From Lutraria lutraria (taxonomy: Eukaryota > Mollusca > Bivalvia > Venerida > Mactridae): a stretch of 64,000 nt of DNA. Location of the stretch: positions 32,404,199 to 32,468,198 of the forward strand of contig OZ026840.1 of NCBI GenBank assembly GCA_964023205.1. The letters run 5' to 3'. The notes below the pieces were generated by a model, which saw only the letters and a list, made by a program, of their open reading frames with translations, did not search any database and was not told where the DNA came from. A program made the position numbers and the translations under genes. Shown here piece after piece: positions 54,201 to 64,000 of the stretch (the first letter of the stretch is position 1; each line of letters starts with the position of its first letter).

Positions 54201-57200
54201 ATTTTCAATATCTCTACCATTATTTGGTCTACATCATTGAAAATGCATATGCTAGTAATAGACATCAATGGAAATCAGTGCAAGAAAAGGCTTCGTCATG
54301 CTACCTTTACTTTGGAGTTTATTATCATTTTAGAAATGGCAGTTTGAGAGAAAATTTGCTTGCGCGGACACTTTATGACAAATTTTTATCTTTCATTTAC
54401 TCTTTAATTGTAGATAGTAGAAACATGGGACCATTACATACAAGTAGTGTGGATCAATGGAAATCTGTGATGAGAACAGATTTGGTATGGTATGGTTACT
54501 TTTGGTTTTATAACATTTCTAGAAATGACAGTTTGTGAGAAAAGTTCCTAGCGTCAAGATTTTTCGACAAATCTAATTTTTTATTTTCTCCTTAAGCGTT
54601 GTTGGTACATCGATGCAACTTTACTTACAAGCAGTTGGCATGAACAAAAGTTGGTGGCAAGGTTGAATTTGCTGTGCTCTGCTTACTTTTGACTTTATTG
54701 AAATTCTAGAAATAACCATTTCCGTGAAAAGTCTCCAAGAGTAGCTGAAAGTCTTTGATTTTCAATATCTCTACCATTATTTGGTCTACATCATTGAAAA
54801 TGCACATGCTAGTAATAGACATCAATGGAAATCAGTGCAAGAAAAGGCTTGGTCATGCTACCTTTACTTTGGAGTTTATTATCATTTTAGAAATGGCAGT
54901 TTGAGAGAAAATTTGCTTGCGCGGACACTTTATGACAAATTTTTATCTTTCATTTACTCTTTAATTGTAGATAGTAGAAACATGGGACCATTACATACAA
55001 GTAGTGTGGATCAATGGAAATCTGTGATGAGAACAGATTTGGTATGGTATGGTTACTTTTGGTTTTATTACATTTCTAGAAATGACAGTTTGTGAGAAAA
55101 GTTCCTAGCGTCAAGATTTTTTGACAAATCTAATTTTTTATTTTCTCCTTAAGCGTTGTTGGTACATCGATGCCATTTTACTTACAAGCAGTTGGCATGA
55201 ACAAAAGTTGGTGGCAAGGTTGAATTTGCTGTGCTCTGCTTACTTTTGACTTTATTGAAATTCTAGAAATAACCATTTCCGTGAAAAGTCTCCAAGAGTA
55301 GCTGAAAGTCTTTGATTTTCAATATCTCTACCATTATTTGGTCTACATCATTGAAAATGCACATGCTAGTAATAGACATCAATGGAAATCAGTGCAGCAA
55401 AAGACTTGGCTATGCTGCCTTTACTTTGGAGTTTATTATCATTTTAGAAATGGCAGTTTGAGAGAAAATTTGCTTACGCGGACACTTTATGACAAATTTT
55501 TATCTTTCATTTACTCTTTAATTGTAGATAGTAGAAACATGGGACCATTACATACAAGTAGTGTGGATCAATGGAAATCTGTGATGAGAACAGATTTGGT
55601 ATGGTATGGTTACTTTTGGTTTTATTACATTTCTAGAAATGACAGTTTGTGAGAAAAGTTCCTAGCGTCAAGATTTTTTGACAAATCTAATTTTTTATTT
55701 TCTCCTTAAGCGTTGTTGGTACATCGATGCAACTTTACTTACAAGCAGTTGGCATGAACAAAAGTTGGTGGCAAGGTTGAATTTGATGTGCTCTGCTTAC
55801 TTTTGACTTTATTGAAATTCTAGAAATAACCATTTCCGTGAAAAGTCTCCAAGAGTAGCTGAAAGTCTTTGATTTACAGTATCTCTACCATTATTTGGTC
55901 TACATCATTGAAAATGCATATGCTAGTAATAGACATCAATGGAAATCAGTGCAAGAAAAGGCTTGGTCATGCTACCTTTACTTTGGAGTTTATTATCATT
56001 TTAGAAATGGCAGTTTGAGAGAAAATTTGCTTGCGCGGACACTTTATGACAAATTTTTATCTTTCATTTACTCTTTAATTGTAGATAGTAGAAACATGGG
56101 ACCATTACATACAAGTAGTGTGGATCAATGGAAATCTGTGATGAGAACAGATTTGGTATGGTATGGTTACTTTTGGTTTTATAACATTTCTAGAAATGAC
56201 AGTTTGTGAGAAAAGTTCCTAGCGTCAAGATTTTTCGACAAATCTAATTTTTTATTTTCTCCTTAAGCGTTGTTGGTACATCGATGCAACTTTACTTACA
56301 AGCAGTTGGCATGAACAAAAGTTGGTGGCAAGGTTGAATTTGCTGTGCTCTGCTTACTTTTGACTTTATTGAAATTCTAGAAATAACCATTTCCGTGAAA
56401 AGTCTCCAAGAGTAGCTGAAAGTCTTTGATTTTCAATATCTCTACCATTATTTGGTCTACAGCATTGAAAATGCACATGCTAGTAAAAGACATCAATGGA
56501 AATCAGTGCAAGAAAAGGCTTGGTCATGCTACCTTTACTTTGGAGTTTATTATCATTTTAGAAATGGCAGTTTGAGAGAAAATTTGCTTGCGCGGACACT
56601 TTATGACAAATTTTTATCTTTCATTTACTCTTTAATTGTAGATAGTAGAAACATGGGACCATTACATACAAGTAGTGTGGATCAATGGAAATCTGTGATG
56701 AGAACAGATTTGGTATGGTATGGTTACTTTTGGTTTTATTACATTTCTAGAAATGACAGTTTGTGAGAAAAGTTCCTAGCGTCAAGATTTTTTGACAAAT
56801 CTAATTTTTTATTTTCTCCTTAAGCGTTGTTGGTACATTGATGCAACTTTACTTACAAGCAGTTGGCATGAACAAAAGTTGGTGGCAAGGTTGAATTTGC
56901 TGTGCTCTGCTTACTTTTGACTTTATTGAAATTCTAGAAATAACCATTTCCGTGAAAAGTCTCCAAGAGTTGCTGAAAGTCTTTGATTTTCAATATCTCT
57001 ACCATTATTTGGTCTGCAGCATTGAAAATGCATATGCTAGTAATAGACATCAATGGAAATCAGTGCAGCAAAAGACTTGGCTATGCTACCTTTACTTTGG
57101 AGTTTATTATCATTTTAGAAATGGCAGTTTGAGAGAAAATTTGCTTGCGCGGACACTTTATGACAAATTTTTATCTTTCATTTACTCTTTAATTGTAGAT

Positions 57201-58470
57201 AGTAGAAACATGGGACCATTACATACAAGTAGTGTGGATCAATGGAAATCTGTGATGAGAACAGATTTGGTATGGTATGGTTACTTTTGGTTTTATTACA
57301 TTTCTAGAAATGACAGTTTGTGAGAAAAGTTCCTAGCGTCAAGATTTTTTGACAAATCTAATTTTTTATTTTCTCCTTAAGCGTTGTTGGTACATCAATG
57401 CAACTTTACTTACAAGCAGTTGGCATGAACAAAAGTTGGTGGCAAGGTTGAATTTGCTGTGCTCTGCTTACTTTTGACTTTATTGAAATTCTAGAAATAA
57501 CCATTTCCGTGAAAAGTCTCCAAGAGTAGCTGAAAGTCTTTGATTTTCAATATCTCTACCATTATTTGGTCTACATCATTGAAAATGCACATGCTAGTAA
57601 TAGACATCAATGGAAATCAGTGCAAGAATAGGCTTGGTCATGCTACCTTTACTTTGGAGTTTATTATCATTTTAGAAATGGCAGTTTGAGAGAAAATTTG
57701 CTTGCGTGGACACTTTATGACAAATTTTTATCTTTCATTTACTCTTTAATTGTAGATAGTAGAAACATGGGACCATTACATACAAGTAGTGTGGATCAAT
57801 GGAAATCTGTGATGAGAACAGATTTGGTATGGTATGGTTACTTTTGGTTTTATTACATTTCTAGAAATGACAGTTTGTGAGAAAAGTTCCTAGCGTCAAG
57901 ATTTTTTGACAAATCTAATTTTTTATTTTCTCCTTAAGCGTTGTTGGTACATTGATGCAACTTTACTTACAAGCAGTTGGCATGATCAAAAGTTGGTGGC
58001 AAGGTTGAATTTGCTGTGCTCTGCTTACTTTTGACTTTATTGAAATTCTAGAAATAACCATTTCCGTGAAAAGTCTCCAAGAGTAGCTGAAAGTCTTTGA
58101 TTTTCAATATCTCTACCATTATTTGGTCTACATCATTGAAAATACACATGCTAGTAATAGACATCAATGGAAATCAGTGCAAGAAATGGCTTGGTCATGC
58201 TACCTTTACTTTTGAGTTTATTATTATTTTAGAAATGGCAGTTTGAGTGAAAATTTGCTTGCGCGGACACTTTATGACAAATTTTTATCTTTCATTTACT
58301 CTTTAATTGTAGATAGTAGAAACATGGGACCATTACATACAAGTAGTGTGGATCAATGGAAATCTGTGATGAGAACAGATTTGGTATGGTATGGTTACTT
58401 TTGGTTTTATTACATTTCTAGAAATGACAGTTTGTGAGAAAAGTTCCTAGCGTCAAGATTTTTTGACAAA
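51230..58470 (+). repeat. 13-mer version of the HOR (M93-M105), 7241 bp
   Basis: Order is F2 O P Q R O P HH V BB CC X Y, with starts at 51230, 51787, 52344, 52901, 53458, 54015, 54572, 55129, 55686, 56243, 56800, 57357 and 57914. It equals the 9-mer with AA replaced by Q R O P HH. The Q R pair, with the rare changes 307t, 143t, 180t and 271g, is also found at 27843-28956 in the same O P Q R O order. The second O (M98) has a private 280c, and the second P lacks 541g. With the preceding six monomers it forms a 19-monomer period (47891-58470, 10580 bp), because the cassette starts again at 58471. Confidence 0.9.
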
Positions 58471-61253
58471 TTAATTTTTTATTTTCTCCTTCAGCGTTGT
58501 TGGTACATCGATGCAACTTTACTTACAAGCAGTTGGCATGAACAAAAGTTGGTGGCAAGGTTGAATTTGCTGTGCTCTGCTTTCTTTTGACTTTATTGAA
58601 ATTCTAGAAATAACCATTTCCGTGAAAAGTCTCCAAGAGTTGCTGAAAGTCTTTGATTTTCAATATCTCTACCATTATTTGGTCTGCAGCATTGAAAATG
58701 CATATGCTAGTAATAGACATCAATGGAAATCAGTGCAGCAAAAGACTTGGCTATGCTACCTTTACTTTGGAGTTTATTATCATTTTAGAAATGGCAGTTT
58801 GAGAGAAAATTTGCTTGCGCGGACACTTTATGACAAATTTTTATCTTTCATTTACTCTTTAATTGTAGATAGTAGAAACATGGGACCATTACATACAAGT
58901 AGTGTGGATCAATGGAAATCTGTGATGAGAACAGATTTGGTATGGTATGGTTACTTTTGGTTTTATTACATTTCTAGAAATGACAGTTTGTGAGAAAAGT
59001 TCCTAGCGTCAAGATTTTTTGACAAATCTAATTTTTTATTTTCTCCTTAAGCGTTGTTGGTACATTGATGCAACTTTACTTACAAGCAGTTGGCATGAAC
59101 AAAAGTTGGTGGCAAGGTTGAATTTGCTGTGCTCTGCTTACTTTTGACTTTATTGAAATTCTAGAAATAACCATTTCCGTGAAAAGTATCCAAGAGTTGC
59201 TGAAAGTCTTTGATTTTCAATATCTCTACCATTATTTGGTCTACAGCATTGAAAATGCACATGCTAGTAAAAGACATCAATGGAAATCAGTGCAAGAAAA
59301 GGCTTGGTCATGCTACTTTTACTTTTGAGTTTATTATCATTTTAGAAATGGCAGTTTGAGAGAAAATTTGCTTGCGTGGACACTTTATGACAAATTTTTA
59401 TCTTTCATTTACTCTTTAATTGTAGATAGTAGAAACATGGGACCATTACATACAAGTAGTGTGGATCAATGGAAATCTGTGATGAGAACAGATTTGGTAT
59501 GGTATGGTTACTTTTGGTTTTATTACATTTCTAGAAATGACAGTTTGTGAGAAAAGTTCCTAGCGTCAAGATTTTTTGACAAATCTATTTTTTTATTTTC
59601 TCCTTAAGCGTTGTTGGTACATCGATGCAACTTTACTTACAAGCAGTTGGCATGAACAAAAGTTGGTGGCAAGGTTGAATTTGCTGTGCTCTGCTTACTT
59701 TTGACTTTATTGAAATTCTAGAAATAACCATTTCCGTGAAAAGTCTCCAAGAGTAGCTGAAAGTCTTTGATTTTCAATATCTCTACCATTATTTGGTCTA
59801 CATCATTGAAAATGCACATGCTAGTAATAGACATCAATGGAAATCAGTGCAAGAAAAGGCTTGGTCATGCTACCTTTACTTTGGAGTTTATTGTCATTTT
59901 AGAAATGGCAGTTTGAGAGAAGATTTGCTTGCGCGGACACTTTATGACAAATTTTTATCTTTCATTTACTCTTTAATTGTAGATAGTAGAAACATGGGAC
60001 CATTACATACAAGTAGTGTGGATCAATGGAAATCTGTGATGAGAACAGATTTGGTATGGTATGGTTACTTTTGGTTTTATTACATTTCTAGAAATGACAG
60101 TTTGTGAGAAAAGTTCCTAGCGTCAAGATTTTTTGACAAATTAATTTTTTATTTTCTCCTTAAGCGTTGTTGGTACATCGATGCAACTTTACTTACAAGC
60201 AGTTGGCATGAACAAAAGTTGGTGGCAAGGTTGAATTTGCTGTGCTCTGCTTTCTTTTGACTTTATTGAAATTCTAGAAATAACCATTTCCGTGAAAAGT
60301 CTCCAAGAGTTGCTGAAAGTCTTTGATTTTCAATATCTCTACCATTATTTGGTCTGCAGCATTGAAAATGCATATGCTAGTAATAGACATCAATGGAAAT
60401 CAGTGCAGCAAAAGACTTGGCTATGCTACCTTTACTTTTGAGTTTATTATCATTTTAGAAATGGCAGTTTGAGAGAAAATTTGCTTGCGCGGACACTTTA
60501 TGACAAATTTTTATCTTTCATTTACTCTTTAATTGTAGATAGTAGAAACATGGGACCATTACATACAAGTAGTGTGGATCAATGGAAATCTGTGATGAGA
60601 ACAGATTTGGTATGGTATGGTTACTTTTGGTTTTATTACATTTCTAGAAATGACAGTTTGTGAGAAAAGTTCCTAGCGTCAAGATTTTTTGACAAATCTA
60701 ATTTTTTATTTTCTCCTTAAGCGTTGTTGGTACATTGATGCAACTTTACTTACAAGCAGTTGGCATGATCAAAAGTTGGTGGCAAGGTTGAATTTGCTGT
60801 GCTCTGCTTACTTTTGACTTTATTGAAATTCTAGAAATAACCATTTCCGTGAAAAGTCTCCAAGAGTAGCTGAAAGTCTTTGATTTTCAATATCTCTACC
60901 ATTATTTGGTCTACATCATTGAAAATACACATGCTAGTAATAGACATCAATGGAAATCAGTGCAAGAAATGGCTTGGTCATGCTACCTTTACTTTTGAGT
61001 TTATTATTATTTTAGAAATGGCAGTTTGAGTGAAAATTTGCTTGCGCGGACACTTTATGACAAATTTTTATCTTTCATTTACTCTTTAATTGTAGATAGT
61101 AGAAACATGGGACCATTACATACAAGTAGTGTGGATCAATGGAAATCTGTGATGAGAACAGATTTGGTATGGTATGGTTACTTTTGGTTTTATTACATTT
61201 CTAGAAATGACAGTTTGTGAGAAAAGTTCCTAGCGTCAAGATTTTTTGACAAA
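58471..61253 (+). repeat. 5-mer cassette DD EE FF GG Y, copy 2 (M106-M110), 2783 bp
   Basis: Starts are 58471, 59027, 59584, 60141 and 60697. Order and marks match M87-M91, except that M107 (EE) has 351t and lacks the 289g and 498a of M88. M106 and M109 are 556 bp through loss of base 2. A further cassette follows directly. Confidence 0.9.
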
Positions 61254-64000
61254 TTAATTTTTTATTTTCTCCTTCAGCGTTGTTGGTACATCGATGCAAC
61301 TTTACTTACAAGCAGTTGGCATGAACAAAAGTTGGTGGCAAGGTTGAATTTGCTGTGCTCTGCTTTCTTTTGACTTTATTGAAATTCTAGAAATAACCAT
61401 TTCCGTGAAAAGTCTCCAAGAGTTGCTGAAAGTCTTTGATTTTCAATATCTCTACCATTATTTGGTCTGCAGCATTGAAAATGCATATGCTAGTAATAGA
61501 CATCAATGGAAATCAGTGCAGCAAAAGACTTGGCTATGCTACCTTTACTTTGGAGTTTATTATCATTTTAGAAATGGCAGTTTGAGAGAAAATTTGCTTG
61601 CGCGGACACTTTATGACAAATTTTTATCTTTCATTTACTCTTTAATTGTAGATAGTAGAAACATGGGACCATTACATACAAGTAGTGTGGATCAATGGAA
61701 ATCTGTGATGAGAACAGATTTGGTATGGTATGGTTACTTTTGGTTTTATTACATTTCTAGAAATGACAGTTTGTGAGAAAAGTTCCTAGCGTCAAGATTT
61801 TTTGACAAATCTAATTTTTTATTTTCTCCTTAAGCGTTGTTGGTACATTGATGCAACTTTACTTACAAGCAGTTGGCATGAACAAAAGTTGGTGGCAAGG
61901 TTGAATTTGCTGTGCTCTGCTTACTTTTGACTTTATTGAAATTCTAGAAATAACCATTTCCGTGAAAAGTATCCAAGAGTTGCTGAAAGTCTTTGATTTT
62001 CAATATCTCTACCATTATTTGGTCTACAGCATTGAAAATGCACATGCTAGTAAAAGACATCAATGGAAATCAGTGCAAGAAAAGGCTTGGTCATGCTACT
62101 TTTACTTTTGAGTTTATTATCATTTTAGAAATGGCAGTTTGAGAGAAAATTTGCTTGCGCGGACACTTTATGACAAATTTTTATCTTTCATTTACTCTTT
62201 AATTGTAGATAGTAGAAACATGGGACCATTACATACAAGTAGTGTGGATCAATGGAAATCTGTGATGAGAACAGATTTGGTATGGTATGGTTACTTTTGG
62301 TTTTATTACATTTCTAGAAATGACAGTTTGTGAGAAAAGTTCCTAGCGTCAAGATTTTTTGACAAATCTATTTTTTTATTTTCTCCTTAAGCGTTGTTGG
62401 TACATCGATGCAACTTTACTTACAAGCAGTTGGCATGAACAAAAGTTGGTGGCAAGGTTGAATTTGCTGTGCTCTGCTTACTTTTGACTTTATTGAAATT
62501 CTAGAAATAACCATTTCCGTGAAAAGTCTCCAAGAGTAGCTGAAAGTCTTTGATTTTCAATATCTCTACCATTATTTGGTCTACATCATTGAAAATGCAC
62601 ATGCTAGTAATAGACATCAATGGAAATCAGTGCAAGAAAAGGCTTCGTCATGCTACCTTTACTTTGGAGTTTATTGTCATTTTAGAAATGGCAGTTTGAG
62701 AGAAGATTTGCTTGCGCGGACACTTTATGACAAATTTTTATCTTTCATTTACTCTTTAATTGTAGATAGTAGAAACATGGGACCATTACATACAAGTAGT
62801 GTGGATCAATGGAAATCTGTGATGAGAACAGATTTGGTATGGTATGGTTACTTTTGGTTTTATTACATTTCTAGAAATGACAGTTTGTGAGAAAAGTTCC
62901 TAGCGTCAAGATTTTTTGACAAATTAATTTTTTATTTTCTCCTTCAGCGTTGTTGGTACATCGATGCAACTTTACTTACAAGCAGTTGGCATGAACAAAA
63001 GTTGGTGGCAAGGTTGAATTTGCTGTGCTCTGCTTTCTTTTGACTTTATTGAAATTCTAGAAATAACCATTTCCGTGAAAAGTCTCCAAGAGTTGCTGAA
63101 AGTCTTTGATTTTCAATATCTCTATTATTATTTGGTCTACAGCATTGAAAATGCACATGCTAGTAAAAGACATCAATGGAAATCAGTGCAAGAAAAGGCT
63201 TGGTCATGCTACTTTTACTTTTGAGTTTATTATCATTTTAGAAATGGCAGTTTGAGAGAAAATTTGCTTGCGCGGACACTTTATGACAAATTTTTATCTT
63301 TCATTTACTCTTTAATTGTAGATAGTAGAAACATGGGACCATTACATACAAGTAGTGTGGATCAATGGAAATCTGTGATGAGAACAGATTTGGTATGGTA
63401 TGGTTACTTTTGGTTTTATTACATTTCTAGAAATGACAGTTTGTGAGAAAAGTTCCTAGCGTCAAGATTTTTTGACAAATCTATTTTTTTATTTTCTCCT
63501 TAAGCGTTGTTGGTACATCGATGCAACTTTACTTACAAGCAGTTGGCATGAACAAAAGTTGGTGGCAAGGTTGAATTTGCTGTGCTCTGCTTTCTTTTGA
63601 CTTTATTGAAATTCTAGAAATAACCATTTCCGTGAAAAGTCTCCAAGAGTTGCTGAAAGTCTTTGATTTTCAATATCTCTACCATTATTTGGTCTGCAGC
63701 ATTGAAAATGCATATGCTAGTAATAGACATCAATGGAAATCAGTGCAGCAAAAGACTTGGCTATGCTACCTTTACTTTTGAGTTTATTATCATTTTAGAA
63801 ATGGCAGTTTGAGAGAAAATTTGCTTGCGCGGACACTTTATGACAAATTTTTATCTTTCATTTACTCTTTAATTGTAGATAGTAGAAACATGGGACCATT
63901 ACATACAAGTAGTGTGGATCAATGGAAATCTGTGATGAGAACAGATTTGGTATGGTATGGTTACTTTTGGTTTTATTACATTTCTAGAAATGACAGTTTG
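61254..64000 (+). repeat. 5-mer cassette, copy 3, with hybrids (M111-M115, truncated)
   Basis: Starts are 61254, 61810, 62367, 62924 and 63480. The first three are DD, EE and FF (M113 has 280c). M114 is a DD/EE hybrid. M115 starts with the 5t of FF but then has 114t, 217g, 234t, the gc form and 300t of GG. M115 stops at its 521st base at the window edge, so the cassette and the array continue outside. Confidence 0.87.
62924..63479 (+). repeat. Hybrid monomer II (M114), DD start and EE end
   Basis: The start lacks base 2 and has 23c, 114t, 162c and 172t as in DD; the rest has 217a with 220g, 245a, 291t and 300t as in EE. A private change turns ctaccatt into ctattatt around 63124. The next monomer begins with the 5t that normally follows EE, so the junction is in phase. 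A crossover between DD and EE within about 173-216 is inferred. Confidence 0.8.

Larger units (their letters stand above)
1..64000 (+). repeat. 557-bp satellite DNA array, 114 full monomers plus one truncated
   Basis: The same 557-bp unit recurs head to tail across the window with no other sequence between copies. In the register used here, full copies start at 1, 558, 1114, 1671, 2228 and so on to 62924, and a last copy from 63480 is cut by the window edge after 521 bp. Of the 114 full copies, 95 are 557 bp and 19 are 556 bp; these sum to 63479 bp, which matches the observed phase. G+C is about 34% in the first copy. All copies point the same way. Copies differ by small sets of shared substitutions that define recurring types. 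I do not recognise the family. By general knowledge, kilobase-scale higher-order satellite arrays occur at centromeres and in other heterochromatin of eukaryotes; the location here is inference. Confidence 0.99.

Noticed and set aside
1..64000. CRISPR array or bacterial repeat region
   Set aside because: Repeats are 557 bp with no unique spacers between them; the unit adjoins the next copy directly.
1..64000. Transposon, LTR element, rDNA or histone cluster
   Set aside because: No transposase, reverse transcriptase or integrase frame, no terminal repeats with target-site duplications, and no rRNA or histone sequence in any monomer.

Overview
The whole 64 kb window is one uninterrupted, single-orientation tandem satellite array. 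It holds 114 complete monomers and one truncated monomer of a 557-bp unit (19 copies are 556 bp), about 34% G+C by hand count of the first copy. I find no gene, RNA gene, transposon, inversion or unique spacer. The array runs off both window edges. This points to eukaryotic heterochromatin (centromeric, pericentromeric, or a satellite block on a sex or other chromosome). I do not recognise the satellite family and cannot name the organism.

There are three nested levels of repetition. (1) Each 557-bp monomer is itself an old trimer of related units of about 186 bp (spacings 181, 189 and 187), a nucleosome-sized length. (2) The 557-bp monomers repeat head to tail. (3) Sequence variants define monomer types that recur in fixed order as higher-order repeats (HORs).

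Layout, with monomers M1-M115 in a register where M1 is 1-557. M1-M37 (1-20602) is a 12-mer HOR (6682 bp), a copy expanded by one dimer, and a shortened 11-mer copy. M38-M48 (20603-26728) is an 8-mer HOR of 4455 bp plus three monomers of the next copy. M49-M59 (26729-32853) is a more diverse stretch. M60-M65 (32854-36193) is a trimer repeated twice. M66-M68 (36194-37864) are left-type monomers. M69-M86 (37865-47890) is a 9-mer HOR of 5013 bp, two copies. M87-M92 (47891-51229) is a 5-mer cassette plus one monomer. M93-M105 (51230-58470) is a 13-mer version of the 9-mer. M106-M115 (58471-64000) has the 5-mer cassette again, twice.

Type key (deviations from the default monomer, positions in the 557-bp register; 'cat' = 46-48 aac to cat; 'gc' = 269g 270c 276a 282c 283t together; d = deletion): A 9c 76g 247a; B cat 162a 220g 245a 300t 400c 402t d410; C 40t 162a 172t 220g 291t 300t; D gc 348a; E D+76g; F D+cat+135t; F2 F+153a; G 17t 40t 172t 220g 291t 300t; H D+cat; I cat 135t 291t 300t 351t 378g; J 300t 402t d410; K 40t 162a 172t 291t 300t; L K+351t 378g; M D+52t; N 76g 172t; O 234t 498a 551c; P 541g (M50 also 335t); Q 51g 307t 310g; R 143t 172t 180t 217g 220g 234t gc 271g 300t 498a; S 348a; T cat 220g 245a 402t d410 498a 551c; U 310g; V 101a 191a 194g 234t 498a 551c; W 220g 245a 300t 402t d410; X 273t 351t (41a in M76, M85, M104); Y 40t 73t 231a 291t 300t 335t (later copies 274t and 312t); Z C+378g; AA 51g gc 289g 348a; BB 220g 245a; CC 40t 172t 217g 220g 234t gc; DD d2 23c 114t 172t 217g 220g 234t gc; EE 40t 162a 172t 220g 245a 291t 300t; FF 5t 310g 339g; GG as DD but 23a and 300t; HH cat gc 289g 348a; II d2 23c 114t 172t 220g 245a 291t 300t.

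The most informative signals are an apparently invariant 87-bp core (monomer positions 411-497) inside an otherwise variable unit, and a hybrid monomer (type AA) that is what one unequal crossover would make while shortening the 13-mer HOR to the 9-mer. No protein-coding system is present. The open frames that recur in the monomers look like by-products of the repeat. All type calls were made by eye and can miss private single-base changes.
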